From Polynucleobacter sp. MWH-Aus1W21 (GTDB lineage Bacteria; Pseudomonadota; Gammaproteobacteria; Burkholderiales; Burkholderiaceae), in NCBI RefSeq assembly GCF_018687275.1, contig NZ_CP061287.1:1984001-2048000 (forward strand): a stretch of DNA of 64,000 nt, in the 5' to 3' direction. Shown here in pieces: positions 13,974-21,957 of the stretch (positions within the stretch are counted from its first letter, which is position 1; each line of letters starts with the position of its first letter). Under the pieces are notes generated by a model, which saw only the letters and a list, made by a program, of their open reading frames with translations, was not told where the DNA came from and ran no database searches. Position numbers and translations under genes: made by a program.

Positions 13974-16900
13974 TTAAGGGGTATTTTTATCAATCTTGAA
14001 CCATGCGGCATACATAGCCGGCAATGCAAGAAGGGTAAGTCCTGTAGCCACAATTAACCCCCCCATAATTGCGACTGCCATAGGACCCCAAAATACACTT
14101 CGAGAGAGAGGAATCATCGCCAATATTGCAGCAGCTGCCGTTAAGATAATTGGTCGATATCGAGTCACGCAAGCAGAGATAATAGCTTCTCTTGCCGGCA
14201 CACCAGAAGATCGACCTTTCTCAATTTGATCTATCAAGATTACCGAGTTACGCATGATCATACCCAAGAGCGCAATAAACCCAAGCAATGCTACAAAACC
14301 AAAGGGGCGATTCAAAATTAAAAGGGACATGGCTACACCAGCAATACCGAGTGGACCAGTAAGAAATACTAAGAATGCGCGAGACACGCTTTTAAGTTGA
14401 ATCATGAGTAAGGTGAAAGTAATTAATAACATCAATGGCATGCCAGCCATGATTGAGCCCTGACCCTTACTGCTCTCCTCTACTGAGCCACCGATCTCTA
14501 ATCGATAACCTGGTGGTAATGATTTGATCAGTGGCTCAAATTGCTTCATTAATGCTGCTGTAGCAGTTGGTCCCTGAACACCTGGATTAACATCTGCCTG
14601 TATGGTTAGCGCATATTCTTTATTTTCTCGCCAAATAGTGGCAGGTTCCCATGCAATACTCACATCAGCAATCCTGCCCAAAGGCACCGGAGTTCCACTT
14701 GCAGTCACCAGGATCGTATCTTTCAAGTCACTTACTTGATCTCTTTCGTTACGTGGCAAGCGCAAGATAATGGGTAGCAATCGATCAGTCTCGCGATATT
14801 GTCCAATAGTTACTCCGCCAAAATGACTTGATAAAGTCTGTGCAATTGCCTGTGATGGCACTCCGAGTTCTCTAGCTTTTGCCGCATCTACATCAATTCT
14901 GGCAATTGGCTGACGTTCGTTCCAGTTGTCATTAACCCCAAAAACAAGAGGTGACTGGCGCATAAGGTCCATAAAAGATTGGGCAACACTTGCAAGACGC
15001 TTGGAATCAGGACCAATAATGCGAAACTGAACTGGATAAGATACTGGCGGTCCATTAGGTAGTAGCTTTGTTCTCAATCGAGCTTCAGGAGCAACTTCAG
15101 CCAACATAGATGGCAACTTTTTAAATAACAGATCACGCTCCTTTGGATCAGCAATGATGATCGCTTGAGCAACATTTTGTCTTGGAAAGATAATATCCAA
15201 GGGTAAGAAAAAACGTGGGGCTCCATTGCCTACCCACAAAGTAACGGATTGAATGCCTTTTTCTTGCAAAAGACGGGATTCCACCTTCTTGGCAACCTCC
15301 TCCGTTGCCTGAAAGCTTGCACCCTCCGCCATAAAAATATCAACTAATATTTCTGGACGCGAAGAATCTGGGAAAAATTGCTGTTGAACTAAGCTCATTC
15401 CTGCTATGCCAAGAAAAAAAGTTCCGATAGTTGCGACAATCGTTTTCTTTTTATTATCAATGCACCATGCAACTATTTCTTTAAACTTTTTATAGAAGGG
15501 GGTATCAAATTGCTCGTGTGCGCCTTCTTGTTGATAAGAAGGCTTTCTGAGCATCAGGTAACCCAAATAGGGAACAAATAAAACGGAAACAAACCAAGAT
15601 ATGATCAATGCAGCTGCAGTAACTGCAAAGATTGCAAAGGTATATTCGCCAACGACTGATTTCGCAATACCAATCGGCAGAAAACCAACTGCCGTAATCA
15701 ATGTGCCGGTCAGCATTGGCATTGCAGTAAATTCATATGCGGCAGTTACCGCTTTAGCACGATCTACACCTTCCTCAAGTTTTCGAACCATCATTTCAAC
15801 AACGATGATCGCATCGTCTACTAATAAACCAAGAGCAATGATCAAGGAGCCTAATGAAATCTTATGCAATCCCACACCTGACATCTTCATAATGAGGAAA
15901 GTCACCGCCATTACCAAGGGAATGCTGATGGCAACAACCAATCCTGGCCACGGATCAATGCGCCATGGATTTTTATGAAGTCCAAGTGAAAGCATACTTA
16001 CCGCCAAAACAATCACAAGCGCCTCAATTAAAGTCCTGACAAACTCATTAATTGATTCGGCAACAACCTTTGGCTGATCTTGTATTAGCGATAAATTTAC
16101 GCCTGCAGGAAGTTCGCTTTCAATTTCCGACGCAGCTTCTTTTAGACTCTTACCCAACTGGACAATATCGCCCCCTTTAGCCATTGAGATTCCCAGCGCA
16201 ACTAATTCTTCCCCCTGGTATCTGACCTTGCTAACAGCTGGATCTATTGGTCGACGTTTTACCTCGGCAATTTCGCCAAGCCGAACGGAAGCGCCAGTAG
16301 ACGAGCGTAATGGCATAGCCTTCAAATCAGCCACACTCTCAAAGGGCCCTCCAACTTGGATGGGAATAGAAAAATTGGCTGACTCAACAGAGCCAGCAGA
16401 CTCAATCGTATTTTGGGCGTTTAATTGATTTGCCACTGTTGCTGGTGTTAAGCCATACTGAGCCATGCGATTGCGCGATAACTCGACATAGACCTGCTCA
16501 TCCTGTAAACCGTAAACATTCACTTTGCCAACATTTTTCACACGCAAAAGACGCTGTCGTACCAAAACAGTGAAGTCTCTTATTTCCGCCGGACTAAAAC
16601 CTTTAGCCGACAATGCATAAATCACGCCATAAGTATCACCAAAGTCATCATTAAAATAAGGACCCTGTATACCAATCGGCAACTCGGACTTAAAGTCATT
16701 AACTTTCTTACGAACTGTGTAAAAAATATTGCCAACCTCTGACGGAGGTGAAGAATCTTTTACCTGGAACAGAATAGTTGTTTCACCTGGATGTGAAAAA
16801 CTTTTAATTTTGTCTGCATATGGCACTTCTTGTAGTATTTTTTCTACCTTATCGGCTACTTGATCGGCCATTTGGGTAGCTGTGGCGCCAGGCCAAAATA

Positions 16901-17060
16901 CCTTGACTACCATTACTCTGAATGTAAAAGGTGGATCCTCGTCTTGGCCTAATTGAAAGTATGCGGCAATCCCGAATACCATTAGAACCACCATTAGATA
17001 GCGGGTCAGTGAGGCATTATTCAGAGCCCAACGAGATAAATTAAATTTTCCTTCGCTCAT
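13974..17060 (-). CDS. RND efflux transporter permease
   Basis: This 1028-aa protein has the RND layout: an N-terminal membrane helix (~20-38), a large periplasmic loop, helices 2-6 (~335-500), a second loop and the C-terminal helix bundle (~850-1010). The proton-relay signature 'GLLVDDAIIVVEMM' (two Asp at about 416-417) is present. It belongs to the hydrophobe/amphiphile exporter group and couples proton influx to drug or metabolite export. Its start overlaps the adaptor gene stop by 4 nt, so the two are translated together. No outer-membrane channel gene is adjacent, so it likely uses one from elsewhere. It sits inside the island between 99-bp direct repeats. Confidence 0.93.
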   Translation of the reverse strand: MSEGKFNLSRWALNNASLTRYLMVVLMVFGIAAYFQLGQDEDPPFTFRVMVVKVFWPGATATQMADQVADKVEKILQEVPYADKIKSFSHPGETTILFQVKDSSPPSEVGNIFYTVRKKVNDFKSELPIGIQGPYFNDDFGDTYGVIYALSAKGFSPAEIRDFTVLVRQRLLRVKNVGKVNVYGLQDEQVYVELSRNRMAQYGLTPATVANQLNAQNTIESAGSVESANFSIPIQVGGPFESVADLKAMPLRSSTGASVRLGEIAEVKRRPIDPAVSKVRYQGEELVALGISMAKGGDIVQLGKSLKEAASEIESELPAGVNLSLIQDQPKVVAESINEFVRTLIEALVIVLAVSMLSLGLHKNPWRIDPWPGLVVAISIPLVMAVTFLIMKMSGVGLHKISLGSLIIALGLLVDDAIIVVEMMVRKLEEGVDRAKAVTAAYEFTAMPMLTGTLITAVGFLPIGIAKSVVGEYTFAIFAVTAAALIISWFVSVLFVPYLGYLMLRKPSYQQEGAHEQFDTPFYKKFKEIVAWCIDNKKKTIVATIGTFFLGIAGMSLVQQQFFPDSSRPEILVDIFMAEGASFQATEEVAKKVESRLLQEKGIQSVTLWVGNGAPRFFLPLDIIFPRQNVAQAIIIADPKERDLLFKKLPSMLAEVAPEARLRTKLLPNGPPVSYPVQFRIIGPDSKRLASVAQSFMDLMRQSPLVFGVNDNWNERQPIARIDVDAAKARELGVPSQAIAQTLSSHFGGVTIGQYRETDRLLPIILRLPRNERDQVSDLKDTILVTASGTPVPLGRIADVSIAWEPATIWRENKEYALTIQADVNPGVQGPTATAALMKQFEPLIKSLPPGYRLEIGGSVEESSKGQGSIMAGMPLMLLITFTLLMIQLKSVSRAFLVFLTGPLGIAGVAMSLLILNRPFGFVALLGFIALLGMIMRNSVILIDQIEKGRSSGVPAREAIISACVTRYRPIILTAAAAILAMIPLSRSVFWGPMAVAIMGGLIVATGLTLLALPAMYAAWFKIDKNTP

Positions 17061-17911
17061 TGATTTGCTTTATCAATGAGAGCAATACGAACCTTTTGAC
17101 CAGCAGTTAAAACATGCCATCCAGTGGCAATAATGAGATCACCTTGTTCAAGACCATTACTAACTTGCGACCAAGTCTCATTCGCATTTTGGATTTGCAC
17201 CTGCTTTATCTCGAGAACTCCAATATCGTTTGAACCAGAATCTAATTTAACCTTGTAGACCGAGCTACCATCACTTCTAATAGCAGTTGTCGGTATTCTG
17301 ATAGTCGCAGGCTTTTGGATAGGCGAGAGATTAATAACGGACACATCGTCAGACTTAATCAGCCCAACTATCTCCCCAGAACTAACTAATTGATTAAGGA
17401 CAACATTAAATTCAGTCAACCGTCCGGACACCTTTGCCCTGAGTGAAACAAATCCTAATTGATCTAGAGTTTGCTCATATTTTGCACGAGCCCCTTCAAC
17501 CGCCGAAATACGTCTCTCGTATTCTGATGCCGAAATGAAATTCTTATTTCTTAGGTCGGTATAACTTTTGTAGTCGAGCTCTGCCGATTGAAGCTCTGCT
17601 CGCGCAGCACGATAACTAGTGAGCGAGGAAGATTCTGACATTGCCATACTTGAAGGTATGATACGAGCCAAAGATTGGCCTGCAACCACTCTTGAGCCTT
17701 GCTTAGCAAGAACTTCAATTACTTTTCCACTTGCATCAAAACTTAATTCACCCTTGGATTTGCTAGTTCCTGATTCTTTTGCATCATTAGACTGGCCGAC
17801 AACAAAAATCTTAACAAGTCGCGGAGGAATATTTTGATCACCCTTACCGCAGGAAACAAGCCCAAGGGCGGCTAAAGGAATTATGAAATAGAGGGTTAAT
17901 TTCTTAAACAT
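17057..17911 (-). CDS. RND efflux periplasmic adaptor lipoprotein
   Basis: A 284-aa membrane-fusion protein. Residues 1-20 form a lipoprotein signal with lipobox LVSC (Cys21). A split biotinyl-lipoyl domain flanks a short coiled-coil hairpin ('SYRAARAELQSAELDYKSY' and 'EYERRISAVEGARAKYEQTL', ~98-150), then beta-barrel and membrane-proximal parts. It is shorter than common adaptors (about 350-400 aa). It links the permease encoded directly downstream to an outer-membrane channel. The next upstream feature is direct repeat B with a palindrome about 150 bp before the start, a possible control site. Confidence 0.9.
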   Translation of the reverse strand: MFKKLTLYFIIPLAALGLVSCGKGDQNIPPRLVKIFVVGQSNDAKESGTSKSKGELSFDASGKVIEVLAKQGSRVVAGQSLARIIPSSMAMSESSSLTSYRAARAELQSAELDYKSYTDLRNKNFISASEYERRISAVEGARAKYEQTLDQLGFVSLRAKVSGRLTEFNVVLNQLVSSGEIVGLIKSDDVSVINLSPIQKPATIRIPTTAIRSDGSSVYKVKLDSGSNDIGVLEIKQVQIQNANETWSQVSNGLEQGDLIIATGWHVLTAGQKVRIALIDKANQ

Positions 17912-18063
17912 CGGAGAATTCTAAGTTATCAGTGAGAAATTTGTTCGTTGGCTATCCAAAGCGCAATAAGAGAGTTTAGACGTCAAATTAGTGCACTATT
18001 TTGGTGACTGGATTGATGCCCATAAATTATTTCAACGGAATATGACGCTTATCCGCTCTAAAT

Positions 18064-18162
18064 GTCGTTTTAAACGACATTTCATTGCACACAAATCAAA
18101 TGCTGTCTCAACCAGTTGATTTAATTAAAATAATTATTAGTGCGATCTATTACCGCTCCGAG
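18064..18162 (+). repeat. 99-bp direct repeat, copy B (with palindrome copy 7)
   Basis: It begins with an exact palindrome (18064-18078; symmetry extends to 18060-18082) and aligns ungapped with 12606-12704. The inner third differs from copy A. It lies between the RND adaptor start (17911) and the 3' end of the HEPN-like gene (18180), so it is both the right boundary of the pump segment and a possible operator for it. Confidence 0.85.
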
Positions 18163-18179
18163 TGGCCAATCCTATAGAT

Positions 18180-18536
18180 TTATGGAATTATTCCCAGGCT
18201 TTTTAAAACAAATGATGAATCCCTAAGAGACTTCTCAGAGGCTTCCTCAGTGCAGGGCTTATTAAGGTTGTAATCAGCCTGGTTTCTCATTCTTCGAAGA
18301 CTTTTCAACCAATTTGCAATTACAGACTGACCATTCCTGGAAGCGTAATAGTCAATTACCTCTTGGTGAACATTTGAAGAGGTTGTCATCACAGGCGAAG
18401 CCTCCCTGGCAGCTAAAAAGGCACTGTAATAAGATCTGGAGACTACGGTTCGCCACTTCGATTCAAGGCTATCACTACTTGCCTGTTGGTGAAGCGCTAA
18501 GGCTAAAGAGTAATAATCTTCTGGGCCAAATGACAT
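18180..18536 (-). CDS. HEPN-like small protein
   Basis: This 118-aa helical protein resembles HEPN-domain proteins: an N-terminal helix, the 'SRSYYSAFLAARE' helix (33-45) and the C-terminal 'RRMRNQADYN' (81-90). The latter corresponds to the R-x4-6-H ribonuclease motif, with Tyr89 where the catalytic His would be, so nuclease activity is uncertain. HEPN proteins are common in toxin-antitoxin, Abi and CRISPR-linked defence. Its start overlaps the stop of the preceding gene by one base, and it ends a tightly packed three-gene operon bracketed by palindromes. Fold assignment is by pattern only. Confidence 0.7.
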   Translation of the reverse strand: MSFGPEDYYSLALALHQQASSDSLESKWRTVVSRSYYSAFLAAREASPVMTTSSNVHQEVIDYYASRNGQSVIANWLKSLRRMRNQADYNLNKPCTEEASEKSLRDSSFVLKSLGIIP

Positions 18537-19030
18537 TAGTTGATATCAATAATGCTATTGCGCAATACTAAATGCCCAGCGGGAAGGCTTTCTATTTTTC
18601 CAAATAGAGCCAACTCCCTGTCGTAGAGATTTTGATAATTGACACCTTTCAGGTCCACAACAAACCTTAACGCAGTCAAAGCACCGACTTCTTTAAAACT
18701 CTCAAAGGAAATTGAAGCCTCTGGAAATACGCCTAACAGTACATCGTAGATCTGCTGTACAGATCCTGGAGAAATCTGCTTATAGCAATTTAAAAAATTT
18801 CTTACAGCTGGAAATCCTGATACGTCCAATGATGGCTTAGGAAATGAAGTAGCCTCTCGCCAAAGAACTTCTGTTTGAGAAATGGGGTCGACCGCATCCC
18901 AATTCTTTTCCACTGTTGACATTAAGGTGGGGTTTATCAGAGCGGCAGCAACAGCAGAGCCTGCCAACCACTTAGCAGTTTCTGGCATTCCCCCTTTGGA
19001 ATTTACCCACTGGCTTCCTTGAATAGTCAT
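18536..19030 (-). CDS. Hypothetical middle gene of HEPN cassette
   Basis: A 164-aa protein starting MTIQGSQWVNSKGG. It has a short hydrophobic patch 'LAGSAVAAALI' (~22-32) that may be a weak membrane anchor or a buried helix, and a soluble remainder with 'GALTALRFVVDLKG' (~115-128). I do not recognise a family. It begins 3 bp after the upstream gene and overlaps the HEPN-like gene by 1 nt, so all three products are probably made in fixed proportion. Immunity or adaptor roles are possible but unproven. Confidence 0.75.
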   Translation of the reverse strand: MTIQGSQWVNSKGGMPETAKWLAGSAVAAALINPTLMSTVEKNWDAVDPISQTEVLWREATSFPKPSLDVSGFPAVRNFLNCYKQISPGSVQQIYDVLLGVFPEASISFESFKEVGALTALRFVVDLKGVNYQNLYDRELALFGKIESLPAGHLVLRNSIIDIN

Positions 19031-19033
19031 CTA

Positions 19034-19903
19034 CTAGCCAATTCCTATACTTTTTAATTTTTCACTAGTTAGCAATTCGCTAATGATTTCTTTATTTTGA
19101 TTGCGAAGCTGGTTAAATGCACTATCCATTACAAGGCCGGAGCCTTGATCAACATTACGCATTAGCTTCTGCAAGGACATCGTCTCTGGCATAAACCTTA
19201 TAGATGCCCTATGGTCGATGATTGTAGCCAGTCTTTGACTATCTACAAGAGTCTCATCTGCGCTGGATAAATTCAGCTGATGAAGTGTTTTGGCTTCTGA
19301 GCTGGGAAAATCTTCTGTGGCCTGAAACCACCCTTGATATACGTGCCATAACAAGCCAGAGCTGGAAGACTTTGCAGTTAGATACTTACAGTCCTTCTTA
19401 AATACCTCATGAATTGAATAAGAATCTTCTTTTACCTCTGATTCATAAACAAATTTATCAATTACCTGAAAACCAATTTCAATTATTTCATTTGGCGCCT
19501 CAGATATTCCACAGATTGCTGCTAGATATTTCTTGGCTCGTGGCCACACCTCTTCCCACTCTGAATAATCAAAGCAAGTAACAACAATTACATTGGCCTG
19601 TATATTTACTCGCCAACTATGTGTTCCATCGGCATGAGAGTGGAATCTGCTCACTCCAATTGCATACTGAGTTGGATCTGCATTAACTCCCGATGCTTGA
19701 TTAATGCTGAAGACTTTTGCGTGAATTGGTTCTAATCCAGGCAACTCTTCTGCAAAACCTTCAAAAACCTTCTGCGCAGATGCCAAAGCTACTGCGCTAA
19801 AGGTTTCCCTACACACGATGGCAAACGCTGCAGACTCAATGGCATTCTTATTTTTGAGGGGTTTTGAAATAGCTACAGTCATTTGAATATTGTATGGGTT
19901 CAT
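19034..19903 (-). CDS. TIGR04255-like protein, first gene of HEPN cassette
   Basis: A 289-aa soluble protein. Its N-terminal half has alternating strands and the 'KNAIESAAFAIVC' opening (~18-30), and its middle reads 'VIVVTCFDYSEWEEVWPRAKKYL' split over ~105-127. This is reminiscent of the TIGR04255 family, whose members occur sporadically and often next to small partner genes in defence or mobile islands. The C terminus ends in a helix pair. The function of the family is not established. A palindrome at 19928-19942 lies 25 bp upstream, overlapping the likely promoter (a TATAGC box follows it), so repression through that site is plausible. Confidence 0.65.
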   Translation of the reverse strand: MNPYNIQMTVAISKPLKNKNAIESAAFAIVCRETFSAVALASAQKVFEGFAEELPGLEPIHAKVFSINQASGVNADPTQYAIGVSRFHSHADGTHSWRVNIQANVIVVTCFDYSEWEEVWPRAKKYLAAICGISEAPNEIIEIGFQVIDKFVYESEVKEDSYSIHEVFKKDCKYLTAKSSSSGLLWHVYQGWFQATEDFPSSEAKTLHQLNLSSADETLVDSQRLATIIDHRASIRFMPETMSLQKLMRNVDQGSGLVMDSAFNQLRNQNKEIISELLTSEKLKSIGIG

Positions 19904-19927
19904 TTTTAAAGCAGGGTAATTGCTATA

Positions 19928-19942
19928 GTCGTTTTAAACGAC
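19928..19942. repeat. Island palindrome copy 8 (exact)
   Basis: GTCGTTTTAAACGAC, 25 bp upstream of the first gene of the HEPN cassette and next to a possible -10 box on the minus strand, as an operator would be. Confidence 0.92.
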
Positions 19943-20121
19943 ATTTTTCGCCACTACCCTCCACTCCAAGCCATGCAGTAGAACGCTTTTGTCCAGTAAA
20001 GCCTTATTCTTCGGTACTTTGCGGGTGGTGTGTCACACGGTGTGTGCTACGGTGAAAACCTTGGGTTTCTAAGTGCTTGATTTTATTGGGGAAAGGGTCA
20101 GAAACCTCAGAACCTTGCGCT
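19943..20121. other. Non-coding island edge
   Basis: No gene is visible. The stretch holds a short tandem direct repeat around 20031-20060 (GGTGTGTCACAC, then GGTGTGTGCTAC, then GGTG), which could be integrase arm-type sites, and ends at the break in the tRNA-Met remnant. Confidence 0.4.
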
Positions 20122-20160
20122 TTATGATTCCGTCGCTCTAACCAGCTGAGCTAATTCGCC
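20122..20160 (-). pseudogene. 5' half of tRNA-Met (CAT anticodon), truncated
   Basis: On the minus strand, 39 nt fit tRNA positions 1-38: acceptor strand GGCGAAT, D arm GCTC..GAGC with the AGCTGGTTA loop, anticodon 5' strand ACGGA and loop ATCATAA with anticodon CAT. The following bases (AGCGC) cannot pair with the anticodon strand and no T arm follows, so the gene is broken exactly after the anticodon loop. It adjoins normal chromosomal genes and marks the right edge of the island. Confidence 0.75.
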
Positions 20161-20230
20161 GAAGGTGAGATTTTAGCTTATTTGACCAAAATGCTCAATG
20201 AAACCCCTTCAGACTCCATATTTCAGCAAA

Positions 20231-21043
20231 TCAAACGATCTTTATCACCAAATCCGGCAAATTATCAATAGTGCAACGAACAATGTCTCCACGCACAACC
20301 GGACCGACATTCTCAGGCGTACCCGAGTAAATAATGTCCCCAGGGAATAATTCGTTTGCCTCCGAAAGCTTCGCAATCTGCTCAGCAACGGACCAAATCA
20401 TTTGATCTAAATTGGCTTTTTGTTTTGTTACACCATTAACCGAAAGTGAAATTGTTCCCTTAGTGAAATGCCCCACTAGATTCACCGGAAAAATTGGGCC
20501 AATGGGTGCAGAGTAATCAAATGATTTACCAATTTCCCAAGGCTTCTTCTGGTCACCCATGAAGCGCTGCAAATCTCGACGTGTCATATCAAGACCTAAG
20601 GCATAACCGTATACATATTCAAGCGCCTTTTCAACAGGGATATTTTTGCCGCCCTTGTTCAGCGCTGCCACTAACTCAACTTCATAGTGATAATTTTTGG
20701 TTAGCGATGGATAGGGATGATCAACGATCTTATTTGGCGCTACAAACTGAATAGCATCTGTAGGCTTTTGAAAAAAGAATGGCGGTTCACGCGTTGGATC
20801 TGACCCCATCTCACGAGCATGCGCCGCATAATTTCTACCAATACAGTAAATGCGACGCACCGGAAATTCTGAATTACCGCCCGCAATCGGTATAAATGTT
20901 TGAGTTACAGAGAATGGGGTTGATATTGCATCCGCCCCTTTATGCGCTTGAGCACCTGCTGCAACACCCGCCAATGAAAGCGAAGCAACGCCAAGCTTGA
21001 TTGCATTGCGGCGCGCTAATACATCACGATCCTGATCCGACAT
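20231..21043 (-). CDS. Fumarylacetoacetate hydrolase family protein with Tat-like leader
   Basis: A 270-aa FAH-superfamily enzyme. The fold signature is clear: 'RIYCIGRNYAAHAREMG' (~64-80), metal-ligand region 'HYEVELVAALNKGG' (~118-131) and the closing 'GDIIYSGTPENVGPV' (~239-253). Family members hydrolyse or decarboxylate C-C bonds in beta-keto or acylpyruvate compounds. Unusually, it begins with a twin-arginine-like leader (RR at 11-12, hydrophobic LGVASLSLAGVAAGAQA), which suggests periplasmic export; most FAH proteins are cytoplasmic. The substrate cannot be told. Confidence 0.88.
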   Translation of the reverse strand: MSDQDRDVLARRNAIKLGVASLSLAGVAAGAQAHKGADAISTPFSVTQTFIPIAGGNSEFPVRRIYCIGRNYAAHAREMGSDPTREPPFFFQKPTDAIQFVAPNKIVDHPYPSLTKNYHYEVELVAALNKGGKNIPVEKALEYVYGYALGLDMTRRDLQRFMGDQKKPWEIGKSFDYSAPIGPIFPVNLVGHFTKGTISLSVNGVTKQKANLDQMIWSVAEQIAKLSEANELFPGDIIYSGTPENVGPVVRGDIVRCTIDNLPDLVIKIV

Positions 21044-21125
21044 TGTTTAGTCCCCTTTAAAAAAGTACTTCAGCATATTTATACACCCATTACATTGGCA
21101 CCACACCCAGCAACAACTGGGTCAA

Positions 21126-21542
21126 CTACTTGATCTGAAACACACTTTCAGCCTGATCGCGACCATACAAAACATTGAATTCAATTTTCTTAGCCAAAAA
21201 GAGCTTCTTCAATACCTCGTCTTTGTTATCAAAAACAATTGCCGTTTGCTCTGGGTAACGAGAAAAAGGATCGCTAGTGACATCCACCGCCACTCCATCG
21301 ATCTTGATTTGCTTAATGGATCGCTTATAAAGTTTGTCAGGCCGTATAAAGATAAGGCGTTTTACATACTTATCCAATACGAGCTTTTGACCCTGCTCAT
21401 TAGTCTTGTAGTAATAGACCAATTCTTCCTTGCCATTAATAGTTGTATCGCGCTCTTCATCCCATTTTGCATTAACGCCTTGACTAGCCATCACGCAAAA
21501 CCATATCAAAGCCAACCGGCTAATTGTCAAAAAAGTTTTCAT
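21126..21542 (-). CDS. Secreted hypothetical protein
   Basis: I take the Met at 21542 as start (MKTFLTISRLALIWFC), because the six residues before it add nothing to the leader. That gives 138 residues with a signal peptide (cleavage near VNA-K), then a mostly beta protein with 'YYYKTNEQGQKLVLDKYVKR' split over ~44-63 and 'RYPEQTAIVFDNKDEVLKKL' (~95-114). No family was recognised. Periplasmic location is predicted from the leader only. Confidence 0.7.
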   Translation of the reverse strand: MKTFLTISRLALIWFCVMASQGVNAKWDEERDTTINGKEELVYYYKTNEQGQKLVLDKYVKRLIFIRPDKLYKRSIKQIKIDGVAVDVTSDPFSRYPEQTAIVFDNKDEVLKKLFLAKKIEFNVLYGRDQAESVFQIK

Positions 21543-21615
21543 TTGAATTCGGTTCACCATATAGCCATATTATCTGAACTTGCTTACAAAAAAACAGAAG
21601 GCGTAATATTCACGA

Positions 21616-21939
21616 ATGATGACAAGTCTTCGATCCCTATTTTTTGGCCTGTTAATGCTGAGCGCCTTGATTTCAATTGACACCTTCGCAGCACAAATCT
21701 TTATTACTAATTACCCATCGGAAGCCAACGCAAAGGTCTATGTCACCAAGTACCAGTCAGAGGCAAACTGCATTGTGTATGACACCCAATACTCAAGCGA
21801 TAATGAGCCTGGTGTCTGGTTCTATACCAAATACAAAAGCGATGCTCGGGCAGTGATTTACTACACTCAATATAAGTCTGAGGCCGATCTTGTTGTGTAT
21901 TTCACCAAGTACAAAAGTGATGCACGCTGTCGGTACTAA
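21616..21939 (+). CDS. DUF6150-like secreted repeat protein
   Basis: A 107-aa protein with a signal peptide (about residues 1-25, ending TFA-A) followed by five to six copies of a repeat of about 14 residues, V-Y-x-T-x-Y-x-S-[ED]-A. This is the hallmark of DUF6150 proteins, small beta-repeat proteins of unknown function. The repeats start 'IFITNYPSEANAKVYVTKYQ' and continue to the C terminus. An ATG two codons upstream of the best Met is equally possible. Confidence 0.75.
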   Translation: MMTSLRSLFFGLLMLSALISIDTFAAQIFITNYPSEANAKVYVTKYQSEANCIVYDTQYSSDNEPGVWFYTKYKSDARAVIYYTQYKSEADLVVYFTKYKSDARCRY

Positions 21940-21957
21940 AGGATAAATACCGTATTC

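Larger units (their letters stand above)
1..20121. mobile_element. Genomic island or composite accessory region (left end outside window)
   Basis: This stretch differs from the rest of the window. It carries two tyrosine recombinases, many unrecognised small genes, defence-like and regulatory genes, two broken tRNA remnants and a dispersed palindrome GTCGTTTWAAACGAC that I did not see elsewhere in the window. The right edge is put at the break in a tRNA-Met 5' half near 20,121, next to ordinary chromosomal genes. The left edge is not in the window. The RND pump segment (about 12.7 to 18.06 kb) lies between direct repeats and may be a separate acquisition. Calling it an island is inference from gene content and repeats. 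Confidence 0.75.

Noticed and set aside
20028..20060. Short GGTGTGT tandem repeat as a possible CRISPR or integrase arm array
   Set aside because: Only two to three partial 12-bp units and no spacers; not a CRISPR array. An arm-site role is possible but unsupported.
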